DNA from: Poriferisphaera corsica
GTDB taxonomy: Bacteria; Planctomycetota; Phycisphaerae; Phycisphaerales; Phycisphaeraceae
Direction: 5' to 3'
NCBI RefSeq assembly: GCF_007747445.1
Contig: NZ_CP036425.1
Coordinates: 496,001-560,000 of the forward strand
Length of the DNA stretch: 64,000 nucleotides
Program-made: the position numbers and the translations under genes
Notes under the pieces: model-generated
Databases searched by the model: none
Seen by the model: only the letters and a program-made list of their open reading frames with translations
What the model was told of the DNA's origin: nothing
Shown here: one piece after another, positions 1 to 9,220 of the stretch
Layout: each line of letters opens with the position of its first letter
Position numbering within the stretch: the stretch's first letter is position 1

Positions 1-964
1 GGTAGATCGTGTCTGTGTTAGATGCTGTCATATCCATGTAACGGTTGTGAAGTGATTTTGATGACGTTGATTCTAGGGCAGAAGTGGTTGTGTCATCAGG
101 CTGTTTTGTGAGCATGATTTGCGGGGTTTGATAGTTATCATCGCTGATAACGGTTGTTGCTTTGATGTTTGGTTCTTTGTTGCCGATACCAATGAGCCCG
201 ATTGCAGCTAAGCCAATCACAAATCCTCCGACAACTGTCAGAGAAGTTTTCACCCAAATACCTGATGTTGCAGCGGCTACAGAGGCTGTAGCTGCTGATG
301 ATGTTGTCGAGGAGAAAAGTGACAGTTTGCCAAGTTGTGTGGCCAAAGTTAATGGAACCGCTTGAGCTTCGTATTGTGTGAGAAGAATTAATAATGGTGA
401 TATTGACATGACGATGCCACGAGATTGCAACTTCTTACGTAATTCTTCAATTGCATGCTTCATACGCCGGGACATGGTTGCGGGGGAGAGATGATGTGTT
501 TCAGAAAGTTCCCGTTGCGATTTGCCCATCAGGAAGTGATCAATCAGAATGATGCGCATTTCCTCAGGCATGTCTGCGATCGTTTGATCGAGTTGTGGGA
601 AAACGTCCGCCCATTCAGCTGGTGTTAAGTTTCGCTTTCGTTCCAACTCAGCTTGATACGCTTGCTCACGCGAGCGGCGAGCTGTATTGGAGCGAAGCAT
701 ATCCAAACAAAGATGGGTAGCTGCTCGATGAAGCCAGGCCGGCAGACAGCGAGAAACCTGCTCGGGTTTTCGCATCAGCCGATAAAATGTTTCTTGGGTC
801 GCGTCTTCTGCAAGAGAGCGATCCGTGAGAACTCGTGAACAGGTATTGTAAACCAGCGCGGAGTATCGCCGCATGATTGCATCGAACGCTTGTGCGTCCC
901 CTTTCTCGCGGTAAAGTGCGAGCAACTCCAAGTCAGCGGTATTATCGGCTTGAGTACTTGTCAT
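1..964 (-). CDS. ECF-type RNA polymerase sigma factor with C-terminal membrane extension (3' truncated by window edge)
   Basis: The gene reads leftward from an ATG at 964-962 and stays open to base 1, giving 321 codons, so the C-terminus is missing. Residues about 10-75 form sigma region 2 (LYREKGDAQAFDAIMRRY, then a DATQETF motif). Residues about 120-165 form the region 4 helix-turn-helix (LMGKSQRELSETHHLS). After region 4 comes an unusual tail: a Ser/Ala/Thr-rich linker, one hydrophobic membrane segment (SLTVVGGFVIGLAAIGLIGI) and a polar, presumably extracytoplasmic, end. Sigma factors with C-terminal membrane and periplasmic extensions are common in Planctomycetes, where the tail may replace a separate anti-sigma factor. 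That regulatory role is inference. No anti-sigma gene is visible on this side. Confidence 0.85.
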   Translation of the reverse strand, partial: MTSTQADNTADLELLALYREKGDAQAFDAIMRRYSALVYNTCSRVLTDRSLAEDATQETFYRLMRKPEQVSRCLPAWLHRAATHLCLDMLRSNTARRSREQAYQAELERKRNLTPAEWADVFPQLDQTIADMPEEMRIILIDHFLMGKSQRELSETHHLSPATMSRRMKHAIEELRKKLQSRGIVMSISPLLILLTQYEAQAVPLTLATQLGKLSLFSSTTSSAATASVAAATSGIWVKTSLTVVGGFVIGLAAIGLIGIGNKEPNIKATTVISDDNYQTPQIMLTKQPDDTTTSALESTSSKSLHNRYMDMTASNTDTIY

Positions 965-1185
965 GTTAATTCTCGTTCTATGACGCCTGTCTGTGTCCTG
1001 TGAGTGATGCCCTTTGCGCATGCGAGCTGTCTAGGCTTAGTTTACACGATGTGGCTATTAATAAAGACGGAGTACTCAATAAACCGTTTCATATTAATAG
1101 AGATATGAGTTTGATTTCGCCTACCGGTATTTGTGCCGTATTGCACGGCAGGTAGCTATAACCAATTGTATATTAAGAGGTAACG

Positions 1186-2667
1186 TTGAAGATACTCGTC
1201 ACTGGGGCCACAGGTTATATTGGTGGAAGGCTGGTGCCTAAGCTATTGGCTGCAGGGCACCAAGTGCGCATATTGGTGCGTGATGCTTCACGCATTTCGG
1301 AGAGAGATTGGACAGATCAAGTTGAAATTGCAGAGGGTAATCTGTTTGATCGAGAAAGTATGACCCAAGCACTGACAGGCATCGAAGCGGCTTATTATTT
1401 AGTTCATTCGATGTGGGAGGGTAAAGGTTTTGAAACCAAAGATCGTGAGGCCGCTAATCTTTTTGTTTCGATATGTCAGGAACAGATTGAGCAAGGGGCG
1501 AATCAACTCACACATATTGTGTATCTAGGCGGGTTACAACCTGCGCCCGATCGGCAATCACGATTGCCCGTTGTCGTGAGTCGGCATCTGCAAAGTCGTG
1601 CTGAGGTAGGACAGATTTTGCGTGATGGATTGCCAGATCTCGTGACAGAATTTCGTGCTGGCCCTGTTATTGGTTCTGGCAGTGCATCTTTTGAGATGGT
1701 TCGTTATCTTACCGAGCGTCTTCCTGTTATGGTCGCACCACGATGGATATCCAATCCTGTACATCCAATCAGCATTCGAAACATTCTTGATTATCTAGTT
1801 GCAGCAGTGGCATGTGAACCTGTTGGTATTGTAGATGTCGGTGCAGATCGCCTCACCTTTAAGCAGATGATGAATATCTATGCGAAAGTTAGAGGATTGC
1901 GCCGTATTATCATCCCTGTTCCTGTTCTAACACCTGGGCTTGCATCTCATTGGGTTGGTCTGGTCACTCCTATCCCCAATAAACTTGCAAGACCATTGAT
2001 TGAAGGCGTGATTGAGCCGCTTAATCTTCAAAATAATCAAGCAGAAAAATGTTTCCCAGAAATTACCGTGATGAAGTATGAGGAAGCTGTACGTCGCGCG
2101 ATTCATCGAATTGAAGAAAGTGATGTCGATACGCGTTGGAGTGATGCACTTAATCTGAAGGATTTGCCTGCGGAGGTTGCTGAGCTCAAAGACTGGGAAG
2201 GGATAAGCACCGAGGTTAGGCGAATTCAGGTGAATGCATCGGCTGAACAGATCTATCGTGTGGTTAGTTCTCTGGGAGGTGAGACAGGCTGGCTTGTTTG
2301 GGAATGGGCTTGGTGGATTCGTGGTGCACTAGATCGTGCTGTAGGTGGGCCTGGCTTGCGTCGTGGTAGGCGTGACCCGCATCGAGTTTTGCCTGGCGAA
2401 GCAATTGATTTTTGGCGTGTTGAATTAGTTGAAGAACCGCGGTTATTACGACTTCGTGCAGAAATGAAACTTCCAGGCAAGGCATGGCTGCAATGGGACA
2501 TCAAACCTGAGGACAATCAAACCTGCACACTTATACAGACCGCAATGTTTGAACCCAAAGGTTTGCTCGGCACCCTCTATTGGTACTCACTCTATCCAAT
2601 TCATCGATTCATTTTTACCGATATGATCGAAGCAATCGCAAAACATGCAGAATCAAAAACCAGTTAA
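1186..2667 (+). CDS. NAD(P)-binding SDR-family protein with C-terminal DUF2867-like domain
   Basis: The 493-residue protein starts at TTG 1186, preceded by AAGAGG at 1175-1180 with a 5-base spacer; no ATG fits better. The N-terminus has the Rossmann glycine motif (TGATGYIGG, residues 7-15) of atypical or extended short-chain dehydrogenases of the NmrA/YwnB kind, followed by YYLVHSM and VYLGG segments. The C-terminal third (about 340-490) fits the DUF2867 domain often fused to such proteins, with a Trp-rich stretch (WLVWEWAWWIRG) and an Arg-rich loop. The substrate is unknown. The gene converges on pdxH with only four bases between stop codons. The family call is good; the biochemical role is not. 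Confidence 0.85.
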   Translation: MKILVTGATGYIGGRLVPKLLAAGHQVRILVRDASRISERDWTDQVEIAEGNLFDRESMTQALTGIEAAYYLVHSMWEGKGFETKDREAANLFVSICQEQIEQGANQLTHIVYLGGLQPAPDRQSRLPVVVSRHLQSRAEVGQILRDGLPDLVTEFRAGPVIGSGSASFEMVRYLTERLPVMVAPRWISNPVHPISIRNILDYLVAAVACEPVGIVDVGADRLTFKQMMNIYAKVRGLRRIIIPVPVLTPGLASHWVGLVTPIPNKLARPLIEGVIEPLNLQNNQAEKCFPEITVMKYEEAVRRAIHRIEESDVDTRWSDALNLKDLPAEVAELKDWEGISTEVRRIQVNASAEQIYRVVSSLGGETGWLVWEWAWWIRGALDRAVGGPGLRRGRRDPHRVLPGEAIDFWRVELVEEPRLLRLRAEMKLPGKAWLQWDIKPEDNQTCTLIQTAMFEPKGLLGTLYWYSLYPIHRFIFTDMIEAIAKHAESKTS

Positions 2668-2671
2668 ACAT

Positions 2672-3319
2672 TCATGGCGATATTCTTTGTATTGACCATG
2701 CGCCTTGTTCATCCTGTGAATACAGTAAACGATCATGCAGCCGATTGGTTCTGCCCTGCCAAAATTCAATTTTGACCGGCTTTACACAATATCCACCCCA
2801 TTCTTCTGGCCGCTCAATTTCTCTATCCGCAAATAGATCTTCAAGTGTTTCGAGTTCAGACTCTAAGACCTTGCGATTCGCGATAGGTTTACTCTGTTCT
2901 GATGCCATGGCTCCAAGTTGCGACCCCTTCGGCCGACTTAAGAAATACTCATCCGATTGTTCTTCTGAAACCTTACTCACGCCACCTAAGATCTTGACTT
3001 GTCTTTCAAGCGCAGGCCAATAAAAAACCAACGTTGCGTATGGGTGCTCTTCCAGTTGCTGTCCTTTGGTTGAACGATAGTTTGTATAAAATACAAACCC
3101 TCTCTGATCAAACGATTTCATCAGCACAATTCGAGCGTCCGGCATTCCCGACGGATCAACCGTTGCCAGCGTCATCGCATTCGGCTCAAACCATTCACCT
3201 TTATTAGCAGTCAACGCTTCATCAAACCACTTACGAAATTGCTCGATCGGATCTGCATTTGCATCCCGTTTTCGTAATGAACCCATGTCAAAGTCTCGTC
3301 GCATCGCATCTATCGACAT
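2672..3319 (-). CDS. pdxH: Pyridoxamine/pyridoxine 5'-phosphate oxidase
   Basis: This enzyme oxidises pyridoxamine or pyridoxine 5'-phosphate to pyridoxal 5'-phosphate with FMN, the last step of vitamin B6 synthesis and salvage. The whole family pattern is visible: FEPNAMTLATVD near the N-terminus, RIVLMKSFDQRGFVFYTNYRS (FMN and substrate binding), the ALERQVKI segment, SRPKGSQLGAMAS, and the C-terminal FWQGRTNRLHDR signature that carries substrate-binding Arg and His. Length is 215 aa, normal for PdxH. I start at ATG 3319 because GGGAG lies 8 bases upstream; a TTG two codons earlier is too close to that site. It converges with the upstream SDR gene. Confidence 0.96.
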   Translation of the reverse strand: MSIDAMRRDFDMGSLRKRDANADPIEQFRKWFDEALTANKGEWFEPNAMTLATVDPSGMPDARIVLMKSFDQRGFVFYTNYRSTKGQQLEEHPYATLVFYWPALERQVKILGGVSKVSEEQSDEYFLSRPKGSQLGAMASEQSKPIANRKVLESELETLEDLFADREIERPEEWGGYCVKPVKIEFWQGRTNRLHDRLLYSQDEQGAWSIQRISP

Positions 3320-3415
3320 TCTCAATACTCCCGCCCTCAGCGTAATAGCTGAGTGATATACATTTGTGAATCAACTGCATTATCTTAAGAAAAAAAAAGC
3401 TCGCCGTCAGCAAGG

Positions 3416-4099
3416 CTAACCAAATAGTGATGTCGGAGAGATGAATGACGGTTCGTCACGCGCAGCCGAATTAACTTCCGTGGATACAGGGTAATATGTC
3501 ATCTCATCAGCAGGGTAGGGCGCTAAAATACTATCTAAACCTTTCGCCGTCTGATTATCCGCGTCTAACCATTGGTTATATTTTTCGCGGGGTACAATCA
3601 CAGGCATCCGTTCATGCAACTCGCCAACAATTTCATTCGCCTTTGTTGTGATGATCGTGACCGTATCCACCTCAGCTCCGCCCGGATCCAAATATGTGTC
3701 CCACAAGCCCGCGAAAGCAAAAAGTGAGTCATCCAGCATTTTGATATAATGCGGCGTTTTTTTGCCCTTAACGATCTGTTTCCATTCATAAAATCCCGAG
3801 GCCGGTATCAAGCACCGCTTCAGTTTATAAAGCCCGCGAAATGATGGTTTTTCACGTAACGTTTCCGCACGCGCATTAATCATTTTCGTTCCGATTGACG
3901 GGTCCTTCGTCCATGAAGGGATCAACCCCCAATACGCATACGCAATCTCACGTTTTTTGGTGTCAAGATCCGTCCGAGCTATAGGTATGGGCTGTGTTGG
4001 CGCAATGTTATATCTCGGCTTTAAGTAAAACGATAACGCCACCTTAAGCATCGCTTCAAGTGCTCGTTCTTCATGTGTTAATACATATCGTCCACACAT
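3416..4099 (-). CDS. yedK: SRAP-domain (HMCES/YedK) abasic-site processing protein
   Basis: SRAP proteins covalently crosslink to abasic sites in single-stranded DNA through Cys2 and protect forks during replication. The start is fixed by MCGRYV, which places the catalytic Cys at position 2. Other family landmarks follow in order: RYNIAPTQPIP, WGLIPSW, INARAETL with the conserved Asn, CLIPASGFYEWK with the conserved Glu, and HERMPVIV with the conserved His. The 227-aa length is normal. The gene lies alone on the minus strand between pdxH and rluB with short gaps. Enzymatic details come from family knowledge; the residues are seen directly. Confidence 0.95.
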   Translation of the reverse strand: MCGRYVLTHEERALEAMLKVALSFYLKPRYNIAPTQPIPIARTDLDTKKREIAYAYWGLIPSWTKDPSIGTKMINARAETLREKPSFRGLYKLKRCLIPASGFYEWKQIVKGKKTPHYIKMLDDSLFAFAGLWDTYLDPGGAEVDTVTIITTKANEIVGELHERMPVIVPREKYNQWLDADNQTAKGLDSILAPYPADEMTYYPVSTEVNSAARDEPSFISPTSLFG

Positions 4100-4134
4100 A
4101 CCCGTATTATACGCGGACAGTGGAACTCAAAGAT

Positions 4135-5169
4135 CTATTTTTTGGTGTGTGTTGCTTTTTTCAAAGCAGAAATTTCATGAGCTGTTAACAGTCTGAATGA
4201 ACCGTTCGCGACACCCTTCAACCTTAATGGCCCAATCCCAACACGCTTCAATTTCCGTACGTTATAACCAAGCTGGGCTAGTAGCCTACGGATTTCGCGG
4301 TTTTGACCTTCTTTCAATGAAATACCAATGGTCGTCCGGTCACCGCGGAATCGGTCGCGCTCAACCCCCAAAATTTTGACAGACAAGGCCGATGCTTTTT
4401 TCGATTTTGGCGCGTTCCACGAAGTAGCCGATTGGTTGGCAAGGAACAACCCTTTTTTCATTCGAGCAGCATCTTCTTCTGTCAGCCGCCCTTTAATCTT
4501 TACCTGATATTGCTTGATGATCTCATACCGCGGGTGCGTTAATTTGTTCGCCATCTCACCATCATTGGTCAGCAAGATCAGGCCGGTTGAATCCGCATCC
4601 AGTCGGCCCACAGGAAACAGTCTTGGATTGCCGGGGATGTTGACAAGATCAATCACACGACGTCGACCTTCCGGGTCGTCATTCGTGGAAATCACACCCT
4701 TCGGCTTGTTCAGCATCACATAAAATTTCCGCCCCTTTGTTGCTTTCAGTTTGGGCGTATTGATTGGCTCCCCAAATACTTCAATCCGATCTTTTTCCGG
4801 ATCAACCCAAGCCGGTAACGTCGTTACTTTTTCGCCATTGACCATGACCCGCCCCTGCTCAATTAACGCCTCACAATCGCGCCGAGACGCCACACCAGCC
4901 TCTGCCATCGCCTTCTGCAAACGTATGCCACGTGAAGCATCGGTATAACTGTTGGATTTCTGCTTAGCAGTTTTCTTTTTCGATGTCTTCTTTTTGGTAT
5001 TCCCCGGTGCTTTACTTGGGGTCGCGCTTTTTGCTGCAGCTTCTTTTTGGTTCGCTTTTTTCTTAGCAGCTTTTCGATCCGCCTCATTGCGCGTGATCAT
5101 ATCCGCAATAGATTCAGCACCTTTTTTAACAGGCGCATTGCGACGGAACGTATTATCTGATTGAGTCAT
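4135..5169 (-). CDS. rluB: RluB/RsuA-family ribosomal large-subunit pseudouridine synthase with Lys-rich N-terminal extension
   Basis: The protein should convert a uridine in rRNA to pseudouridine. Residues about 1-80 are a low-complexity Lys/Ala/Ser-rich extension not found in the short bacterial enzymes. An S4 RNA-binding domain follows (IRLQKAMAEAGVASRRDCEALI ... VMVNGEKV). The RsuA/RluB catalytic domain contains GRLDADSTGLILLTNDG, with the catalytic Asp in the GRLD motif, and the later EGQNREIRRLLAQLGY motif. Length is 344 aa. The basic extension probably adds RNA affinity (inference). RluB is favoured over RluE/F by the S4 domain and layout, but the exact target nucleotide cannot be read from sequence. 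Confidence 0.9.
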   Translation of the reverse strand: MTQSDNTFRRNAPVKKGAESIADMITRNEADRKAAKKKANQKEAAAKSATPSKAPGNTKKKTSKKKTAKQKSNSYTDASRGIRLQKAMAEAGVASRRDCEALIEQGRVMVNGEKVTTLPAWVDPEKDRIEVFGEPINTPKLKATKGRKFYVMLNKPKGVISTNDDPEGRRRVIDLVNIPGNPRLFPVGRLDADSTGLILLTNDGEMANKLTHPRYEIIKQYQVKIKGRLTEEDAARMKKGLFLANQSATSWNAPKSKKASALSVKILGVERDRFRGDRTTIGISLKEGQNREIRRLLAQLGYNVRKLKRVGIGPLRLKGVANGSFRLLTAHEISALKKATHTKK

Positions 5170-5424
5170 GTTGAAATGCTTTTGTTTCCCGCATTTGAGC
5201 TGTAATTTCCAGACTTCACTTTTTGCACTTCATTGAATGCAAAGCTCCGTCTGCAAATTTTTACAACTTCCGGGGGGGAGCGGCGATTCACATCGCGGCT
5301 GTCAGGTTAGTCATATTGCCAGCCCATTGCAGGCCAGCCAGTCAAATATTGTAGCCCATTCAACCACCAAAACGAAATCCCCTCTTCCGCAGCAATGTTT
5401 ACTGTATTGCAGCCTACCTCAGAA

Positions 5425-6162
5425 TTAATCGAATTCATCACCTTTAAACGTCGAACCGAGGTACAGCTTCCTCACTTGCTCATTATTGATAATCTCTTTG
5501 GGTGTTCCCTCTGCGAACACATTCCCCTCGAAAATCACATACACCCGATCACACACCGACAAAATATGTTGCACGTTATGGTCTGTGACCAGCATCGCAA
5601 TATTCTGCTCATCTCTCAGCCGCCGAATCTCACGCTGTAAATCCTCAACCGCCACCGGATCCACCCCACTAAACGGCTCGTCCAGTAGAATCAATTGCGG
5701 CTCCGTAATCAGCGCTCTCGCAATCTCCAACTTGCGGCGTTCACCGCCCGACAATGTTCTTGCCGGCTGTTTCCTCGTCTTCGTTAGATCAAACTGCGTC
5801 ATCAGCTCTTCAGCCTTCTCACGCTGCTGAGCCCGTGTTAATGGCCGTGTCTCCAAAATAGCCATCAAATTATCCTGAACCGACAGCCGCTGGAAAATCG
5901 AAGGCTCCTGAGATAGATACCCCATCCCCCGCTGCGCTCGTTGATACATCGCCAGCTTTGTTACATCTTGACCATCAAAAATGATTTGCCCCGAGTCCGG
6001 CGTCAGCATTCCCACCGTCATCCTAAAGCTCGTTGTCTTCCCCGCACCATTACGCCCCAGCAATCCGACGATCTCACGTTCGGATACATCAAACGACACA
6101 TCATTCACGACCGTGCGGCCCGTGAACGTCTTCATCAAGTTGTTGACTTTCAGAATATACAT
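5425..6162 (-). CDS. lptB: LPS export ABC transporter ATP-binding protein
   Basis: This is the cytoplasmic ATPase of the LptB2FGC complex, which extracts lipopolysaccharide from the inner membrane. The 245-aa sequence has Walker A (GLLGRNGAGKTT), the Q-loop region (GMGYLSQEPSIFQRLSVQDNL, typical of LptB), the signature LSGGERRKLEIARAL, Walker B (LILLDEPFSGVDP) and the switch His in LVTDHNV. GGAG sits just upstream of the ATG. The usual neighbours lptA and lptC are not adjacent; the upstream gene on the same strand direction is absent and the next gene diverges. With kdsB in the window it supports an LPS-bearing outer membrane. Very similar branched-chain amino-acid ATPases are the main alternative. 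Confidence 0.92.
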   Translation of the reverse strand: MYILKVNNLMKTFTGRTVVNDVSFDVSEREIVGLLGRNGAGKTTSFRMTVGMLTPDSGQIIFDGQDVTKLAMYQRAQRGMGYLSQEPSIFQRLSVQDNLMAILETRPLTRAQQREKAEELMTQFDLTKTRKQPARTLSGGERRKLEIARALITEPQLILLDEPFSGVDPVAVEDLQREIRRLRDEQNIAMLVTDHNVQHILSVCDRVYVIFEGNVFAEGTPKEIINNEQVRKLYLGSTFKGDEFD

Positions 6163-6352
6163 CTCAACTCCACATCATACACCCATGCCGCCATCATGAC
6201 ACCCCTTCCTATCAATCACTTTAAACCTTGTGGATGAAACAGCTTGCATTATTAACTCTCTGGGGAAATTATCACGCATCGCTTGCCACCTCTCTGGTAC
6301 AATGCACATCTGCCTGCTTGTCTTCCCTAGACCCTGAATCAGGAGCCGAATC

Positions 6353-7642
6353 ATGCCCGCAGCATCTCGCTTTTTGTCTATCACCGCTTTAGCCACCTCA
6401 CTTCTCGTCGGCTGCGTCACACAGGAATCCGTTAATATGAAATCTGCGAACCCTTCTTCCGCATCCACACAATCCACACCCCTCGTCCCCCCCGCGCGTC
6501 CAGAGATCAGCACAGGCCATCTCCAAACGCTCATGCAATCCACACCAGAAAAATTCGTACCCATCCTCGCAACACCCGAAACCTTTCGTGCTCAAGCACT
6601 CCTCTCCATCATCCAACCCGATGGCTCCATCACCCGCCACGGCTACCGTCTAGATGCCGAATATTTCTATCCTGCTTCCACCATCAAAGCCTTCGCTTCT
6701 GTTGCCGCACTCATTCGCCTCCATGAACTCAATCAGCAAGACAACATCTCACTCACTCCGCAAACTCCCTTGGCGATCCATCCACTTTTCTCCGATGAAA
6801 CCTACCAGTTCGAGGATGCTTTCAACCTCAACGAAGGCAAGAAGACCATCGAACACGAGATCCGCCGTACGCTACTTGTTTCTTCCAACTCCGCCTTCAA
6901 TCACCTTTTCGAGTTTGTCGGTCAGCAGCGCATCAACGAACTCGCCAACGAATACGGCCTCGATCAAACCTTCTACATGCACCGCCTCGCAGAATTCCGT
7001 TCAATTGCTGAAAATCAAACCTCACCGCAAATCGATTTCCATCTCCCGAAAGATAAAATCCACACCGTTCCTGTCCGGAAAAGTTCACTCGTATTCGAAA
7101 ACACGCTCCCCGGCACAAAAATCGGTGTAGGCTTCCAAAATGCCGATGGCTCCATCACTCCCGGCCCACTCGATTTTAAAAATAAAAACCGCGCCTCACT
7201 CCGTGATCTGCAAGATGTTCTCATCAAAATCGCATGCCCCAACGTCGACCTCGGCACACCTCCCTTCAAACTAACCGACGCTGACCGCCAAATTCTATTA
7301 GACGCCCTCAGCACCTACCCACTCAACTCCAAATCACCTAAATACACCAAAGAAGACATAGGCAATTGGTACGGTGACGCACAGTTCATTCCAGGCCTCC
7401 TCCGCATCGATCCCGATCGCGATAATTGGCTTGTCTACGAAAAATCCGGCCAAGCTTGGGCCACAACCCTCGAAAACGCAGTCATCATCCACAAACCCAC
7501 CGGCATCACCTTCGCTCTCACTGCCTCCATCTACACCAATAAACGCAATATCCTCAACACCGATGATTACGAATACAAATTCGCCGACGCTTTCTTCGAA
7601 GACCTTGGCGAAGTCGTAGCCAAATCCCTCATCAAACAGTAA
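6353..7642 (+). CDS. Serine beta-lactamase/penicillin-binding-fold lipoprotein
   Basis: The 429-aa protein begins with a lipoprotein signal (hydrophobic core then LLVGC, lipidated Cys at about residue 21) and a Ser/Pro/Thr-rich linker. The rest fits the class A beta-lactamase fold: an SxxK motif in YPASTIKAF, a SxN-like motif in VSSNSAFN, and a KSG triad in VYEKSGQAW. The spacing fits the family, but the protein is longer than typical secreted beta-lactamases (about 290 aa) and has an insertion between the second and third motifs. It may be a cell-wall-active hydrolase or transpeptidase-like protein and not a resistance enzyme; a lipid anchor facing the periplasm is predicted. A hairpin terminator follows. 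Confidence 0.8.
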   Translation: MPAASRFLSITALATSLLVGCVTQESVNMKSANPSSASTQSTPLVPPARPEISTGHLQTLMQSTPEKFVPILATPETFRAQALLSIIQPDGSITRHGYRLDAEYFYPASTIKAFASVAALIRLHELNQQDNISLTPQTPLAIHPLFSDETYQFEDAFNLNEGKKTIEHEIRRTLLVSSNSAFNHLFEFVGQQRINELANEYGLDQTFYMHRLAEFRSIAENQTSPQIDFHLPKDKIHTVPVRKSSLVFENTLPGTKIGVGFQNADGSITPGPLDFKNKNRASLRDLQDVLIKIACPNVDLGTPPFKLTDADRQILLDALSTYPLNSKSPKYTKEDIGNWYGDAQFIPGLLRIDPDRDNWLVYEKSGQAWATTLENAVIIHKPTGITFALTASIYTNKRNILNTDDYEYKFADAFFEDLGEVVAKSLIKQ

Positions 7643-7669
7643 ACACTCCGCAAACAGATCACTTATAAG

Positions 7670-7694
7670 CCTCGCCTCATCGCGAGGTTTTTTT
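7670..7694 (+). terminator. Rho-independent terminator after the beta-lactamase-fold gene
   Basis: CCTCGC / GCGAGG form a 6-bp stem around a 6-base loop, followed by seven T residues. It sits about 30 bases past the stop codon. Confidence 0.85.
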
Positions 7695-7752
7695 CTGACA
7701 CTTCATTTCATACCCGTCTATAATCTCGATACCCAAACACAAAGGGCGGGAC

Positions 7753-9066
7753 ATGCCTGAAGATTCACAAGAACTAAACATCCTTATCGTCGCCGACAAC
7801 GCTTCCGCAACCTTCGGCGGCGAAGCCATCCTGCCGCTTCACTACTTTTCATTCCTTCGCAAGCAAAACCACAACACCCATCTCCTCGTCCACGAACGAT
7901 GCAAGAATGAACTCACCGCTCTCTTCCCAAATGATCTTGATCGCCTTCACTTCATCCCCGATACTTTCCTTCACAAATTTTTCTGGCGACTCGGCATGCC
8001 CCTCCCTTATCGCATCCGCAACTTCACCACAGAGCTCATCACGAATCTCCTGACGCAATTCCTCCAACGCCGACGCGCTAAACAACTCATCAAAACCCAT
8101 CAGATCAACATCGTCCACCAGCCCACGCCAGTCTCTCCCAAACAACCCTCCTTCTTATTCTCACTGGCACCAAAAAATCAAACTAAAATTATTCTTGGCC
8201 CTATGAATGGCGGTATGGACTACCCGTCTGCATTCAAATCACGTAATAAAAACGCGAAACTCGAATCCACATTCATTAAAACGGCTCGTCTATTCAGCGC
8301 TTTGGCTAACACCATCATACCCGGCAAACTCCACGTCAACCTTCTCCTCGTTGCAAACCAGCGCACCCACGACGCGCTCCCCGCCAACGTGAAACGCAAA
8401 CTGCACGAGCAAATTATCCATCTCCACGAAAACGCAGTCATCCCCGAACATTGGCCACCCATCGACTGGTCATTAAAAGCATTTCCTGAAAAGCACAACA
8501 ACCTCCCCACACTCAACATCGTCTTTCTAGGCCGTCTTCAATTCCTCAAAGCCGTTGACACACTCATCGACGCCATTCAACAAATCCGCGATCGCGCTCA
8601 TATCACACTCCACATCATCGGCGACGGTGAAGCCCGGTCTTCCCTCGAACAGCAAACCCAGTCCCTCAATCTGACATCCCAAATTACCTTTCATGGCTTC
8701 ATCCCTCAGCAACAATGCGCATCCATCCTTCAGAACGCCCACGCACTCTGCCTGCCCAGCATCCATGAATGTGGCGGCGCTGTTGTTCTCGAAGCCATGT
8801 GTATGCAGCTCCCAACCATCGTTGCCGACTGGGGCGGTCCCGCCGATTACGTCACGCCAAACACAGGCTTCAAAATCCCCGTCACCTCACGCGATACCCT
8901 CGTCATCGGCATCGCCGACGCGCTGCTCAACCTTGCCAACAATCCGTCATTGGTTCAAACCCTTGGCGAAGCAGGCCGCCAACGCGTTCTCTCCGAATTC
9001 AATTGGCCAAACAAAATCAACCAGATCCTCAACCTATATCAATCTTTAATGACAGATCAAAGATAG
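7753..9066 (+). CDS. Glycosyltransferase family 4 (GT-B) protein
   Basis: The 437-aa protein transfers a sugar from a nucleotide-sugar donor, probably to an envelope glycan. The N-terminal half holds an acceptor domain with an early GGEAILPLHYFSF glycine stretch. The C-terminal half has the GT4 donor-site hallmarks: VFLGRLQFLKAVDTLIDAI, LHIIGDGEARSSLEQ, FHGFIPQQQ, LCLPSIHECGGAVVLEAMCMQ (the EX7E motif) and PTIVADWGGPADYV. GGGCGGGA precedes the ATG. It stands alone, with a hairpin terminator upstream and a palindromic repeat 15 bases after the stop. Donor and acceptor cannot be deduced. Confidence 0.9.
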   Translation: MPEDSQELNILIVADNASATFGGEAILPLHYFSFLRKQNHNTHLLVHERCKNELTALFPNDLDRLHFIPDTFLHKFFWRLGMPLPYRIRNFTTELITNLLTQFLQRRRAKQLIKTHQINIVHQPTPVSPKQPSFLFSLAPKNQTKIILGPMNGGMDYPSAFKSRNKNAKLESTFIKTARLFSALANTIIPGKLHVNLLLVANQRTHDALPANVKRKLHEQIIHLHENAVIPEHWPPIDWSLKAFPEKHNNLPTLNIVFLGRLQFLKAVDTLIDAIQQIRDRAHITLHIIGDGEARSSLEQQTQSLNLTSQITFHGFIPQQQCASILQNAHALCLPSIHECGGAVVLEAMCMQLPTIVADWGGPADYVTPNTGFKIPVTSRDTLVIGIADALLNLANNPSLVQTLGEAGRQRVLSEFNWPNKINQILNLYQSLMTDQR

Positions 9067-9074
9067 CCATAAAC

Positions 9075-9135
9075 TTCAAGCCCACGACCGCTGGTCGTGG
9101 GGTGTACTTCTACTCATACTTCAATTGTCTGCAAA
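9075..9135 (+). repeat. Interspersed hairpin repeat, copy A
   Basis: TTCAAG is followed by a perfect 9-bp stem (9081-9089 with 9093-9101), loop GCT, then GGTGT and a partly conserved tail ending CAATTGTCTGCAA. It lies 15 bases after the GT4 stop. Family described in findings. Confidence 0.8.
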
Positions 9136-9163
9136 GCAGTCATCAATCTTAAACCTTAACATA

Positions 9164-9189
9164 CAAAAAAGCAGGTCTTTCGACCTGCT
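9164..9189 (-). terminator. Terminator of the superoxide dismutase gene
   Basis: Read on the minus strand, AGCAGGTC and GACCTGCT pair around a 4-base loop and are followed by six T residues, about 30 bases past the dismutase stop codon. Confidence 0.85.
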
Positions 9190-9220
9190 CAGCATTCAAT
9201 CATTTTTAACGATGTATCAG

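Noticed and set aside
5425-6162. lptB as partner ATPase of the ABC-2 permease at 23370
   Set aside because: It is far away, and its sequence matches the LPS export ATPase group.
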